64,000 bases of DNA from Mesoaciditoga sp. (GCA_002878315.1 PNIW01000006.1:1-64000), one strand, 5' to 3'. Positions 45,174-54,647 are shown, numbered from the stretch's first letter. Notes: a model not told the origin generated them from the sequence alone. Made by a program: numbers and translations.

Positions 45174-46985
45174 TTACTTTAATATGGTAAGTAAAAACCC
45201 AATTATAATCAAGATTCCACCGATTATTACGATCTCCTTTAGAAAAGTGTAATGACTCTTCTCTATGACAACATTTGTTTGAGCCGTCATCGTCTGGCCA
45301 TAACTTTCAACTGTTGCAACGACCTTATAGACTCCATCCGGAAGTGTTTGACCATCTAAAGACTTACCGTCCCATGTAACGCTCGATACTCCGTATGGGG
45401 CATCATAATTTTTGTACCATACGAGTACATTTCCGGAATAAACGCTTATCTGGACATAGCCATTTCTGCTAAGATTAACGTAAAAGTTTGTGGTATCTTC
45501 AAACCAGTCCCCGTTCGGGCTAAATGGATTTGGCTGAGCTTTCAAAGAGATTTCGAGAGGCTTTAACGTCAGACTCGCATTCAAAGTCGTAGTCTGCTGA
45601 AAATTAAATGTCATCGTTGATCTGTAAGGCATATACTGGGGATTGGATATCTCTACTTCGTGTGATCCTACGGGCACAAAGACACCTTTATTTGGACTTT
45701 CTATTCTTCCGTAAGATTTCCCGTCTATTCTAACATCTATGGGATAAACATTTGAATTAACCATCAACATTCCTGCCTGAGAAAGGTTAACGGAAAGGAA
45801 GTTGTCTCCGGAAATGAGATTGTAATTCATGGTCTGGCTTATGTACCATTCCTTAGAAAATTTCAACTCATGATACCCAACAGGAATTCCCGTTATGTAA
45901 GCATACCCAAGGTAGCCTGTTCCTCCGGCGTAGACTCCATCTACGTATATTTGAACGTAAGGCTGGGAATAGACGTAAAGATTTCCAACAAGGGGTACAA
46001 GGTTAACGTTAAGGTAGGTCGTTTGATTTGGGTTGATAAGAACCATCGGATTGTAATAACTTTCGTAACCATTCAAAGTCACCGAAACACTGTGGTACCC
46101 ACTGCTTAGAGTAATATTTTGATTTCCACTTCCGACAAATTGACCATCAACATATACATTGGCAGACGAAGGATTGACACTTATCGAAAGAGTACCATTT
46201 ACTTGTTGCTGGATCGGGACAAGTGGAATGTTGATGTTTTTTTCCTCACCAATGCCTACGTATATCTCCCCATTCCACGGTTGGTATCCGTTCATCAAGA
46301 TCGAAAGGTTATGATAACCCGGTGCTACGTTAAAGGAAACAGGGCTATTTCCAGAATATTTTCCATCCAGAATTACCTGAGCCCCTGACGGTATCGTCTG
46401 AACATTCAGAATTGTATTTACACCGGCATTAAGATAAAAGTACGTCCACGCTGTCCATTTTTCGGGAGATATGATAATCGATTTGACGAATGCTTCCTTA
46501 AATTTAACAAATCCTTCCTTCTGGACGGTCTCAAATTGCAAGAAAGGATTCTTCTCCGATAAAGCCCCTCCAAGTTCTAAAGGCCGTGATGATAGAACAA
46601 ATTCCACCAGTTCTATGCCAGATCTTGTACCTGACACAGTCAGTGTATAAGAGGATACGGAAGGTATTTTATACGTTCCCGGCCTGAAGAAATTTTCTTT
46701 TTGATAGTAATTTGGGAAGATCTGCGTTACATTTCCATACTGTGGCATATCAAATATGTAAAGGTATCCTTCTTTCTTTAACTTTACAGTGAAAGAGATT
46801 TTTTCGCCCGGCTTGTACTCGCTTCCGGCCGGTTTGTTCATTGAAACGGTTATAACGTCATTTGGTTCTAATGTTATCAATTTTGCCGAAGCAAGAGATT
46901 CAACATCGGACGGTATTTTCGCCTCTGCTGCTATAATGATCCCCCCGATCAACAGCAGAAAAGTCAGTAAAAGTATTCTTCTCAT
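45174..46985 (-). CDS. PEGA-repeat surface protein with DUF4384-like and FlgD-like Ig domains
   Basis: 603 residues: signal peptide (MRRILLLTFLLLIGGIIIAA), a DUF4384-like domain (about 45-145, with YLYIFDMPQYGNVTQIFPNY), four PEGA-type repeats (about 195-475; each carries a VxVDGxxxG turn and a PxGYHxL-type strand), a FlgD-like Ig domain (PNPFSPNGD, then WDGKSLDGQTLPDGVYKV) and a C-terminal membrane helix (residues 582-602). It is probably anchored with its repeats outside the cytoplasmic membrane. It follows apgM by 22 bases with its own GGAGG. Function unknown. Confidence 0.8.
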   Translation of the reverse strand: MRRILLLTFLLLIGGIIIAAEAKIPSDVESLASAKLITLEPNDVITVSMNKPAGSEYKPGEKISFTVKLKKEGYLYIFDMPQYGNVTQIFPNYYQKENFFRPGTYKIPSVSSYTLTVSGTRSGIELVEFVLSSRPLELGGALSEKNPFLQFETVQKEGFVKFKEAFVKSIIISPEKWTAWTYFYLNAGVNTILNVQTIPSGAQVILDGKYSGNSPVSFNVAPGYHNLSILMNGYQPWNGEIYVGIGEEKNINIPLVPIQQQVNGTLSISVNPSSANVYVDGQFVGSGNQNITLSSGYHSVSVTLNGYESYYNPMVLINPNQTTYLNVNLVPLVGNLYVYSQPYVQIYVDGVYAGGTGYLGYAYITGIPVGYHELKFSKEWYISQTMNYNLISGDNFLSVNLSQAGMLMVNSNVYPIDVRIDGKSYGRIESPNKGVFVPVGSHEVEISNPQYMPYRSTMTFNFQQTTTLNASLTLKPLEISLKAQPNPFSPNGDWFEDTTNFYVNLSRNGYVQISVYSGNVLVWYKNYDAPYGVSSVTWDGKSLDGQTLPDGVYKVVATVESYGQTMTAQTNVVIEKSHYTFLKEIVIIGGILIIIGFLLTILK

Positions 46986-47007
46986 GGATACCTCCTTTTT
47001 TTACATA

Positions 47008-48231
47008 TCACGCTCCGTATTTCTCAAGTCTCATGGCATTGGCCATGAGCAAAGTCATGATATGCTTCGCCTCTATGGTACCAAGAGAACCATGCGCACA
47101 TGATTTTTCATCGAATTTATCGGCAAGACCATATCTTGAATATTTTGAATGGATAAGCAATGGCACCGGATGCCAGCTATGACCTCCGACAAGCGAGGGA
47201 GTCGAGTGATCTCCAGTTATCGCTATAACATCAGGTTTGAGCGACATAATTTGCGGTATGGCTCTGTCGACTATTTCTATAACATCTACCTTTGCAAGGA
47301 AATTTCCATCTTCTCCGTAAGAATCGGTATGCTTTACGTGGAAATAAAAGAAATCGTACTTACTGTAATTTTCTTTAAGAACCTTTATTTCCGCTTTTAA
47401 ACTGCTTTCTTCATCATCTACATGCGGCACATCGAGCACATCCATTCCAACCAATTTTGCAAGCCCTCTGTACATTGGATAAGTCGCTATGGCCGCGCTT
47501 CTCAATTTGTAAACTTCGGGAAATTTAGGCAACACCGGATGCTTTGAAAAACCTCTTACAAGACATCCCGTTATCTTTCCGTTATTTTTCAACAATTCTG
47601 CAACTTGTCTTATAAATTTATTTACGATATCGGCCGTCTTGCTGGCTCGCGGATCTGTAGCGACGGCGTAGACCATCTTTTCTCCATCTTTTTGAGGATC
47701 GGCATCTGTAAGTTCATCTGACAGTCCTTCACCGGTTAACTTCAAAACGAATCTGTGCTCGACGCCAGGGTAGACATGTACTTTTACGCCATCTATTTCC
47801 TTTATATTCGCATTTATCTTTTCGCACGCTTTTACATTCTCTTCGGTTGCCGGCCTTCCGGCCCTTCTATCCACAACGATATCGCCTTTAAAGGTTGCAA
47901 AATTTCCTCTTGCCACAACATCCCTTTCAGACACATCGATGCCTATTCCGAGTGCTTCAAGAATACCTCTTCCTATTTGATATTTCACCGGATCATATCC
48001 GAATAATCCGAGATGGCCAGGGCCACTTCCGGGAGTTATTCCGGGCAGAACAGGAACGCTTAGGCCAAGATCTGAAGACTTTGCGAGCAAATCTAAATTT
48101 GGTTTGTTTGCGCCTTCCAATTCTGTCATTCCGCCAAAATTTGGAGCACCACCGAGTCCATCCATGACAAGAAGAATTATTTTTGTGTTATTCTTCACAA
48201 CCAATTTGCTAACAAACTCTTGAATATCCAT
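47008..48231 (-). CDS. apgM: 2,3-bisphosphoglycerate-independent phosphoglycerate mutase, archaeal type
   Basis: Interconverts 3- and 2-phosphoglycerate in glycolysis. Alkaline-phosphatase-superfamily metal site: LVMDGLGG near residue 22, the phosphorylated Ser in the PGITPGSGPGHLGLFGYDP segment, and metal ligands in HVKHTDSYGEDGN and AITGDHSTPS near the C-terminus. 407 residues, the ApgM rather than GpmI architecture. GGAGG lies seven bases before the ATG. First in an operon with the PEGA protein, the flavoprotein and the nucleotidyltransferase. Confidence 0.93.
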   Translation of the reverse strand: MDIQEFVSKLVVKNNTKIILLVMDGLGGAPNFGGMTELEGANKPNLDLLAKSSDLGLSVPVLPGITPGSGPGHLGLFGYDPVKYQIGRGILEALGIGIDVSERDVVARGNFATFKGDIVVDRRAGRPATEENVKACEKINANIKEIDGVKVHVYPGVEHRFVLKLTGEGLSDELTDADPQKDGEKMVYAVATDPRASKTADIVNKFIRQVAELLKNNGKITGCLVRGFSKHPVLPKFPEVYKLRSAAIATYPMYRGLAKLVGMDVLDVPHVDDEESSLKAEIKVLKENYSKYDFFYFHVKHTDSYGEDGNFLAKVDVIEIVDRAIPQIMSLKPDVIAITGDHSTPSLVGGHSWHPVPLLIHSKYSRYGLADKFDEKSCAHGSLGTIEAKHIMTLLMANAMRLEKYGA

Positions 48232-48266
48232 CTCCGGACCTCCACGATTTTTTAAATTCTCAGTTT

Positions 48267-48275
48267 ATTATATCA
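48267..48275 (-). promoter_or_regulatory. Extended -10 promoter of apgM
   Basis: Minus-strand TG-A-TATAAT (plus 48275 down to 48267), 36 bases before the apgM ATG. It lies just past the end of the sugar permease gene, so apgM can be transcribed independently of the transporter operon. Confidence 0.55.
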
Positions 48276-48279
48276 CATT

Positions 48280-49161
48280 TCAACCTTTGACAGCGCTGGA
48301 TGTGGAGGTCTCAACGAAGTATCTCTGGAATGATAGAAATATTATTATCATAGGAATAGTCATAAGTAAAGAGGCGGCCATCATCAGTTGCCAGAATGTG
48401 TAATAAGAGGTCCTAAAGTAATTGAGACCCATCGCAAGGGTAAACATATCTTTGTTGGATGTCACGATCAAAGGCCAGAAGAAATCATTCCATGTACCCA
48501 TAAAGGTATATATTGCAAGCGTTGCGAAAGCGGGAAGAGCAACGGGAGAATCTATCTGCCAGAATCTTCTAAAAATTCCTGCACCATCGACCTTTGCAGC
48601 CTCATCAAGTTCATCCGGTATAGACATGTAAAACTGTCTCATAAGAAAAAGTCCTGTCACAGATGCAACTTTCGGAAAAATAAGACCAGCATAGGTATTC
48701 ACGAGATTGAAATTGACAAGCAGATTGTAGACAGGTATTATGGTAACGGGAAATGGTACCATAAGAGTTCCAAGGAGCAAAGTGAAGATGTAATTCCGGC
48801 CCGGAAATCTTAACTTTGCAAAGGCATATCCTGCCATCGCATCTAAGATCAAATTCCCCAGCGTTACGAATCCTGCGTATATTATCGTGTTCAAAATCCA
48901 TCTTGCATAAGGAGTTACGGTAAAGACCTGTCCGTAATTTGAAATGGTCGCAGGAGCGCCGAAAACTTCGGGCGGAATTTTGAAGATATTTATTTCCGGA
49001 GGCCACTGCATTATGTTAACACCGGTAGGCTTTCCGTCAAGCATGTAGTTCATTGGCGCTATGGAGACAAGAAGTGCCCATATAAAAGGTGTAAGGGATA
49101 TTATCGCGTAAATTATCAAAACGATGTAAGAAATCTTTCTCGCAATTTCCCATTTTCTCAT
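48280..49161 (-). CDS. Sugar ABC transporter permease (MalG-like)
   Basis: Inner-membrane permease of the carbohydrate uptake transporter-1 class, 293 residues with six hydrophobic helices. The EAA loop reads DELDEAAKVDGAGIFRRFWQ. It ends the alpha-glucan operon after regulator, glucosidase, binding protein and first permease. No ATPase gene lies in the operon, so a shared ATPase of the MsmK/MalK type elsewhere is expected. An ATG with GAGGTGG upstream; eight bases after the first permease. Confidence 0.9.
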   Translation of the reverse strand: MRKWEIARKISYIVLIIYAIISLTPFIWALLVSIAPMNYMLDGKPTGVNIMQWPPEINIFKIPPEVFGAPATISNYGQVFTVTPYARWILNTIIYAGFVTLGNLILDAMAGYAFAKLRFPGRNYIFTLLLGTLMVPFPVTIIPVYNLLVNFNLVNTYAGLIFPKVASVTGLFLMRQFYMSIPDELDEAAKVDGAGIFRRFWQIDSPVALPAFATLAIYTFMGTWNDFFWPLIVTSNKDMFTLAMGLNYFRTSYYTFWQLMMAASLLMTIPMIIIFLSFQRYFVETSTSSAVKG

Positions 49162-49169
49162 GTTCCACC

Positions 49170-50324
49170 TCAGAAATAACTTTCTTCTTTAATAACTTTT
49201 CTTTGAATCAAGGTCAGCGCCATTATGAATGCAAGGAAGAATACCGCTATGGCCGACGCGTATCCCATCTGGTTGTAATTGAAGGCGTTGACGTATATGT
49301 ACATTGCCGTTGTGTAATTTTGTTGATTTTGAATGAGAAAATATATCTGATCGAAGACCTGAAGAGTACCAATAAGTCCAAGTGTTACAACATAAGAAAT
49401 CTGAGGTTTCACAAGCGGTATTATTATCTTCCAAAATCTTGTCCATCCCGTTGCTCCATCAAGTTCAGAGGCTTCTATAAGATCTTTTGGAATATTTTGA
49501 AGGCCGGCAAGAAAAACTATCATGAAATATCCCGCCGTCGTCCATATATTCATAGCCATCACTGCAGGCAAAGCGGTTGATGTGTTTGAAAGCCAATCAA
49601 CTGGAGGAATCCCTATGAATCCCAAAAATCTATTTATTATTCCAGGCTTTGCATAAAGCAACATGAATAACATTGAAATCGCGGCAGATGATGTTATAGA
49701 CGGAATGTAAAAACTTAACTTGAAAAACTTTATACCCTTTATCTTTTGATTTGCAGCCACTGCAAGTAAAAGCGCTATGAAAGTTTGAATGGGGGTGACT
49801 ATTATGGAGAAAAAGATTGAATTCCATAAGGTCTTCCAGAAGAGGGGATCATTCATCATCTGGTAAAAATTCTTCAATCCCACCCATGTAGGTGTGTACC
49901 CAGAAAACATTCCTTTGTATTTTGACATGTACTCGGACATGAATTGAGATCCACTCATTCTTTTATTCGTTTTTAAATTGACAAAATCTTCCATCAGTCT
50001 CTTCGAATCAAAGTACTTTTCAATGATTGCTCTTTGATCTTTGTCGAGTTTTATTCCCAACTGGGTTTGTATGAAATCGGCCGGATCAAACTGGGAAAGT
50101 AAATCTTTTGTGTTGAGATCTTTCATGCTGAAGATAAGCAAATATTGTTCCAATTGATCTTGAAGGTTGAACGTATTCTTATACTCCATCTGGCGCAATG
50201 GATTGTAATTTGTGAAACTGTAATAAATAGAAGCAAATATAGGATATATAACGAAGACTCCCACTACGATTATTATTGGCAATATGAAAAGATAACCAGC
50301 GAACCATTCTCTTATTTTCTTCAA
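49170..50324 (-). CDS. Sugar ABC transporter permease (MalF/UgpA-like)
   Basis: Partner permease of the same transporter, 384 residues. After the first helix (FAGYLFILPIIIVVGVFVIY) comes an enlarged soluble insertion (about residues 40-150), larger than in most UgpA-like permeases and reminiscent of the MalF periplasmic loop. The membrane core contains an EAA loop, PKDLIEASELDGATGWTRFW. The TTG start follows GGGGTGATAAT. A hairpin separates it from the upstream binding-protein gene. Confidence 0.9.
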   Translation of the reverse strand: MKKIREWFAGYLFILPIIIVVGVFVIYPIFASIYYSFTNYNPLRQMEYKNTFNLQDQLEQYLLIFSMKDLNTKDLLSQFDPADFIQTQLGIKLDKDQRAIIEKYFDSKRLMEDFVNLKTNKRMSGSQFMSEYMSKYKGMFSGYTPTWVGLKNFYQMMNDPLFWKTLWNSIFFSIIVTPIQTFIALLLAVAANQKIKGIKFFKLSFYIPSITSSAAISMLFMLLYAKPGIINRFLGFIGIPPVDWLSNTSTALPAVMAMNIWTTAGYFMIVFLAGLQNIPKDLIEASELDGATGWTRFWKIIIPLVKPQISYVVTLGLIGTLQVFDQIYFLIQNQQNYTTAMYIYVNAFNYNQMGYASAIAVFFLAFIMALTLIQRKVIKEESYF

Positions 50325-50339
50325 ATTATCACCCCAAAA

Positions 50340-50363
50340 ATCGGGGAGGTTGTCCTCCCCGAT
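50340..50363 (-). terminator. Hairpin between the binding-protein and permease genes
   Basis: A perfect 10-bp GC-rich stem, ATCGGGGAGG (50340-50349) and CCTCCCCGAT (50354-50363), followed on the minus strand by TTTTT. It is a likely attenuator that raises binding-protein mRNA over permease mRNA, matching the hairpin at 30983-31009. Confidence 0.85.
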
Positions 50364-50364
50364 C

Positions 50365-51600
50365 TTATTGTTGAGAAGCCCAGTTATTCCAATTTTGTGT
50401 TATATAATCCACCGCCTGTTCCACCGTTACTTTATTCTGCCATATGTTGTAAAGTTCGCTGTTTATGTTATCTAACAACTTCGAAGAATTCCCATTTGAA
50501 GTTGGTATAAACCATCCATGACCGTAACCTACCTGTTCGACGAAGACTTTGTCGGCAGGATTTTCAAAGACATTTTCTGACTTTTGAATTGAAAATCTTG
50601 TTGGGATAACCCCAAGTTTTTCGGTGAAAATCTTCATTCCATCCGTAAGAAGAAATTCCATGGCTTTCCATGCGGCATCTTTGTCAGGCGTGCTTCTCGA
50701 CATGGCATAGCAAACGGTGTATATCATCGTTGCACGGGTCTTTTCCATGGGCATTACGGTCATTCCAAAGTTTATCTGCGGATAGGTCTCTTTAAGGAAT
50801 GAATATGCCCATGGTCCTTCCATTATCATGGCAACTTTTCCGCGTCCAAAAGCGTCTCCATTCCATCCGGCACCTACATCTGAAGGTTGAATAGCGACAT
50901 GATATTTGTTATGAAGATCAAAGTAAAATTGTATTGCTTGAATAGCCTGTGGGGTATTAAGTTCAGGTTGCATTTGAGAATTGACAACCTCTCCACCATT
51001 TTGGAATATAAAAGGCATTACACGGTCAAGAGCATTCGGGCTTAAAGAAAGAGCATAAATGCCATCCTGAGGATGGTTTAATTTTTCCGCAGCGCTAAGT
51101 AGATCTTGCCATGTCCAGTTATTGGTCGGATAAGGTACATTGTATTTATCGAAGATATCTTTGTTGTAGAAAAGGGCCAAAGTGGAGAAATCTTTCGGAA
51201 ATCCGTATATGTGCCCATCGTATTCAAAAGGCTGAAGCAGAGAGGTTGCAAAATCGGAGACAGGGAAATTGTACTTTTTCACAAAATAATCGAGTGGATA
51301 CACGGCACCAGATCTTATGAACTGCTGGGCGTACGATGAATCGAGGTAGAAAATGTCCGGTGCTGTGCCTGCGGAAAGTTCGCTCGTCAATTTGACAAGA
51401 TAATTGCCAGGTATTGGCTGGTATTTCAATTCTATCTGACCTGCATATCTTTGATTGAATGCTTTAACAACGCTTTCCATTGCCTGTTGCTCAACAGGAG
51501 AAGAAACCCATCCACCAAGAGTTACGACCGTCACCGCAAAGAGTCCGATAGAAAGCATCGAAATCATTCCGATGACCAGAAGAAAAACTCTGCTTTTCAT
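50365..51600 (-). CDS. Sugar ABC transporter substrate-binding protein, family 1
   Basis: Extracellular carbohydrate-binding protein, 411 residues. A signal peptide starts MKSRVFLLVIGMISMLSIGL and ends near residue 22. Family features: LTSELSAGTAPDIFYLDSSY, KDFSTLALFYNKDIF and GRGKVAMIMEGPWAYSF. The ATG at 51600 is set by AGGAGGG and overlaps the glucosidase stop (TAATG). The neighbouring debranching-type enzyme suggests malto- or other alpha-gluco-oligosaccharides as ligand. Confidence 0.9.
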   Translation of the reverse strand: MKSRVFLLVIGMISMLSIGLFAVTVVTLGGWVSSPVEQQAMESVVKAFNQRYAGQIELKYQPIPGNYLVKLTSELSAGTAPDIFYLDSSYAQQFIRSGAVYPLDYFVKKYNFPVSDFATSLLQPFEYDGHIYGFPKDFSTLALFYNKDIFDKYNVPYPTNNWTWQDLLSAAEKLNHPQDGIYALSLSPNALDRVMPFIFQNGGEVVNSQMQPELNTPQAIQAIQFYFDLHNKYHVAIQPSDVGAGWNGDAFGRGKVAMIMEGPWAYSFLKETYPQINFGMTVMPMEKTRATMIYTVCYAMSRSTPDKDAAWKAMEFLLTDGMKIFTEKLGVIPTRFSIQKSENVFENPADKVFVEQVGYGHGWFIPTSNGNSSKLLDNINSELYNIWQNKVTVEQAVDYITQNWNNWASQQ

Positions 51601-53366
51601 TAAAATCCCTCCTTTAAAATTTTTGATATTACAAACTCGGCTCCCACAGACCAGAGCTGAGGTGAACATGCAACCGGATAAGGGACTATATATTCATTTC
51701 CACCAAACAATTCTGGCAATCTCCAGTTGAAATAACGGGCTGCCTTAAAAAGAGATCTCGATAACTTTAGGGATTCTTTTTTGAAACCTCTTTCATACAT
51801 TCCAAGCGCTATTATCGATGTATCATGAGGCCATACAGATCCATTATGATAGGCAATTGGATTGTATGCCTTCATCTTTGAGGACATCGTTCTTATGCCC
51901 CATCCTGTAAACATATCAGGCTCCATAAGTCTTTTCGTCACAAGGTATGCCCTTTCGTCATCGATAATTCCACTTATGAGGCAATGACCGGGATTTGAAG
52001 TTATAGAATCGACCTGTTCTCCATTACCGTCTATAGCGAGGGCGAAAAACTTCTCTTTTTCCATCCAAAAATCCTCGTTAAAGTTCTTCTTTAAAGTGAC
52101 AGCCTTCTCAAAAAAATGTTTTGATAATTCTCCGGTGTAGAAACTTGAAAGGGTCATATAGGCCTCGTAAAGGTATGCCTGGACCTCTACGAGTTTGACA
52201 GGCGGTGTGGCCATTTTGCCATTCGAAAAGACCACAGAATCTCCTGAATCTTTCCATCCTTGATTGGAAAGTCCTTGGGGAGATTTAGATCTGTAATACA
52301 AATAACCATGTGAATCAACGTTTTCATCTAAATATTTTGCGGCCAGATCTATCGATTCTTTTAATTCATCAAAGATCCTTCCGTACATTCTCTGGTACCT
52401 TCCAACGGCCATCAAAAAGAGCGGCGTTGCATCTATGCTTCCGTAATATGCAGAAAATGGTACCTTTCCTGACAAAGCGTATTCTCCGACCCTTATTTCG
52501 TGGACTATCTTACCGGGCATTGCATCCTTTTCGTCGTCTCTTTTTCGAGACTGCGTTAAGGACAGGACCTTCAGAATATCGTGGGAAAGTTCGGGAAAAA
52601 TATCCATCGTCTGGATTGCAAAGATAATAGAATCCCTTCCGAAAACAGTCGCAAACCATGGAAGTCCGGCGGCCGGGAAATAACCATATTTAGTATCTAT
52701 TAAAAGCATTTTCACGTCTTCAACGGCATGTTTTATCATCGTAGAGCCTTTTTTGTTGAGATCAAATTTTATCTTTTTGGGCTCAACCGAAAAAAGTTCT
52801 GTGCCGTAAGTTTTCTTTTTGAACTTTACGTAGGGAAATATATCGAAGGAAATTTCAACGTGATCTTTGGCGTGGATCTTCACTTTCTCCGAATTTTTTC
52901 TCTTTACGATAACCTTGTGTTCTAAATACTCGCTTTTGTACGTTGTAATTTCTTCTCCGGCTTTTCTTTCAATTTTGACCTCTCTCTTTTCAGCTTTATC
53001 AGATCTTATTTCGAATATATCGTTGAAAGTGTAATCGATTACATTTCTAACAAATAAAGAGATTTCGGCATTTGAATAATTAAAGAAATCATAACTTACG
53101 CTCAATTTTTGGCCATCAACCCTGTATTTAACCTTCAAAAGCAGATCCTTGTCATGAAAACTCGAAGGAGACTTTGAAATAAACCAAAAAAAGATAGAAT
53201 CATTTTTATACTCTCCAAGACTTAGAAAATCGAAATTTTGCGAAATCTCCGGGACAAATTTACCTATTATTCTTGTGTCCATATAATAAAGTCCTGCTGC
53301 CTTTCCATCGATAAAGCCTTTATCTCCTATTAAAACCATTAAATTGCCGGATTTTAAAGTGTACAC
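51600..53366 (-). CDS. Amylo-alpha-1,6-glucosidase / glycogen-debranching-type glucosidase
   Basis: About 588 residues: an N-terminal beta-sandwich domain (1-220) and a C-terminal (alpha/alpha)6 barrel with GLPWFATVFGRDSIIFAIQ, AYYGSIDATPLFLMAVG and NPIAYHNGSVWPHDTSIIAL, typical of bacterial GDE-type glucosidases. No signal peptide, so it acts on imported sugars. I chose the GTG at 53366, with GGGAG seven bases upstream, directly after the regulator stop; an upstream frame would overlap the regulator. The gene contains a perfect copy of the operator at 53030-53043. Confidence 0.85.
   Translation of the reverse strand: MYTLKSGNLMVLIGDKGFIDGKAAGLYYMDTRIIGKFVPEISQNFDFLSLGEYKNDSIFFWFISKSPSSFHDKDLLLKVKYRVDGQKLSVSYDFFNYSNAEISLFVRNVIDYTFNDIFEIRSDKAEKREVKIERKAGEEITTYKSEYLEHKVIVKRKNSEKVKIHAKDHVEISFDIFPYVKFKKKTYGTELFSVEPKKIKFDLNKKGSTMIKHAVEDVKMLLIDTKYGYFPAAGLPWFATVFGRDSIIFAIQTMDIFPELSHDILKVLSLTQSRKRDDEKDAMPGKIVHEIRVGEYALSGKVPFSAYYGSIDATPLFLMAVGRYQRMYGRIFDELKESIDLAAKYLDENVDSHGYLYYRSKSPQGLSNQGWKDSGDSVVFSNGKMATPPVKLVEVQAYLYEAYMTLSSFYTGELSKHFFEKAVTLKKNFNEDFWMEKEKFFALAIDGNGEQVDSITSNPGHCLISGIIDDERAYLVTKRLMEPDMFTGWGIRTMSSKMKAYNPIAYHNGSVWPHDTSIIALGMYERGFKKESLKLSRSLFKAARYFNWRLPELFGGNEYIVPYPVACSPQLWSVGAEFVISKILKEGF
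53030..53043. promoter_or_regulatory. Intragenic copy of the LacI operator
   Basis: TGTAATCGATTACA, a perfect 14-bp palindrome, lies within the glucosidase gene. It is identical, with one further matching base, to the operator at the regulator promoter 1359 bases upstream. Auxiliary operators inside the first genes of an operon support DNA looping by tetrameric LacI-type repressors. Confidence 0.65.
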
Positions 53367-53370
53367 ACGA

Positions 53371-54372
53371 TCACTCCCTAATCGTTGAATTTCTCCTGAC
53401 AAGAAAAACATCAAGTACCTTTGATTCCACGTGTTTGCCATTGAGCATATCTATAAGAATCATTGCTGCATGCTTTCCAACTTCGTTTATAGGCTGCCTC
53501 ACAGTCGTAAGAGAGGGATTTACCATCGCTGACAGAGGCACATCATCAAATCCTACAATCGGTATATCCTTTCCGACCCTTAATCCTGCTTCCTCAATGG
53601 CAGCCATAGCGCCTGTTGCCATAAAATCACCAGACACAAAGATTCCATCGAAGGAAAGATCTTTTAAGGCTTTTTGGGTAAGAATATATCCATTCTCTCT
53701 GTCTGAGTTTTTTTCAACGTATCTCACGAGACGTTCATCATATTCTATGCCTTTCTCTTTGTGAGCCCTTATATACCCAGATAGTCTATATCTTGTAGCG
53801 GCATGGCCTTTCGGACCATTTATAAATAAAATTCTTTTGCATCCAACTTCAAAAAGATGTTCTGTTGCTATAAATCCACCTTTTTCATTGTCAGTATCAA
53901 CATATTCATAAGTCCCGACATTATTCGGTCTTCCTATAACAACAAATGGTATTCCGAATTTTTTCAAAGCAAAGATCCTTTCATCTCCGTCCATCACATC
54001 GAAAAGTATTAATCCATCGGCAAGTCCTTTGGCGGCTATTTCAAGGTAAGAATCTGTCTTGCCTTTCTTTTCGGTCGATATAACGAGATGATAATCAAGA
54101 TCTGAAAGCACAGCACTCATTCCATGAATGAATTCAACAAAATACGGAAAAGATATGAAATAATCGAGATCGTGGGATATAACTATGCCTATTCCATTAC
54201 TCGAATTTGTTCTAAGACTCTTGGCAGAATGGTTGGGAAAGTAATTCAATCTTTCTATAGTTTCAATAACACGCTTTTCCGTTTCAGGATCAACATTTCC
54301 AAGATGGTTTATCACTCTTGAAACGGTTGCGACAGAAACATTTGCAGCCCTTGCAACATCTTTTATCGTCAT
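53371..54372 (-). CDS. LacI-family regulator of the alpha-glucan operon
   Basis: 333 residues. Helix-turn-helix MTIKDVARAANVSVATVSRV at the start, hinge helix to about residue 60, then the ligand domain (GIGIVISHDLDYFISFPYFV near 62). It leads an operon with glucosidase, binding protein and two permeases. A gluco-oligosaccharide effector is inferred. GAGGTG lies six bases before the ATG. The promoter-operator arrangement shows autoregulation. Confidence 0.92.
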   Translation of the reverse strand: MTIKDVARAANVSVATVSRVINHLGNVDPETEKRVIETIERLNYFPNHSAKSLRTNSSNGIGIVISHDLDYFISFPYFVEFIHGMSAVLSDLDYHLVISTEKKGKTDSYLEIAAKGLADGLILFDVMDGDERIFALKKFGIPFVVIGRPNNVGTYEYVDTDNEKGGFIATEHLFEVGCKRILFINGPKGHAATRYRLSGYIRAHKEKGIEYDERLVRYVEKNSDRENGYILTQKALKDLSFDGIFVSGDFMATGAMAAIEEAGLRVGKDIPIVGFDDVPLSAMVNPSLTTVRQPINEVGKHAAMILIDMLNGKHVESKVLDVFLVRRNSTIRE

Positions 54373-54387
54373 TCAAAACACCTCTTC

Positions 54388-54403
54388 ATGTAATCGATTA
54401 CAT
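54388..54403. promoter_or_regulatory. Primary operator of the alpha-glucan operon
   Basis: ATGTAATCGATTACAT is a perfect 16-bp palindrome. It begins inside the -10 box of the minus-strand promoter and covers the expected transcription start, a classic repressor position. Confidence 0.85.
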
Positions 54404-54430
54404 TATACTCATACTAAAAGCACTTTTCAA
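54402..54430 (-). promoter_or_regulatory. Consensus promoter of the alpha-glucan operon
   Basis: Minus-strand TTGAAA (plus 54425-54430) and TATAAT (plus 54402-54407) are 17 bases apart. This is among the best sigma70 matches in the window. Confidence 0.85.
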
Positions 54431-54602
54431 ATCCTTTTATAAACGAATTTCGGAATTTTTCGGTGAAAAAACCCATTTTAAAGTAGATTAATTTTATAAT
54501 CCTCGAAATATCTTTTCATAAGTCTTTAAAGATTCGTTGTTCTTATCAAACCGATCAAAAAATTGAAACAAGAAATTTTTTGATATGCAAAAGATTTAAA
54601 AG

Positions 54603-54611
54603 TGGTAAAAT
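54603..54611 (+). promoter_or_regulatory. Extended -10 promoter of the aminotransferase operon
   Basis: TG-G-TAAAAT (TG at 54603-54604, TAAAAT at 54606-54611) lies 36 bases before the start codon. A TTGATA at 54580-54585 is 20 bases away, too far for a good -35. The rest of the 275-base divergent gap holds only the leftward promoter and operator. Confidence 0.5.
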
Positions 54612-54647
54612 TTATTTAGTGTGATATGCAAAGAGGAGGAGATCGTC

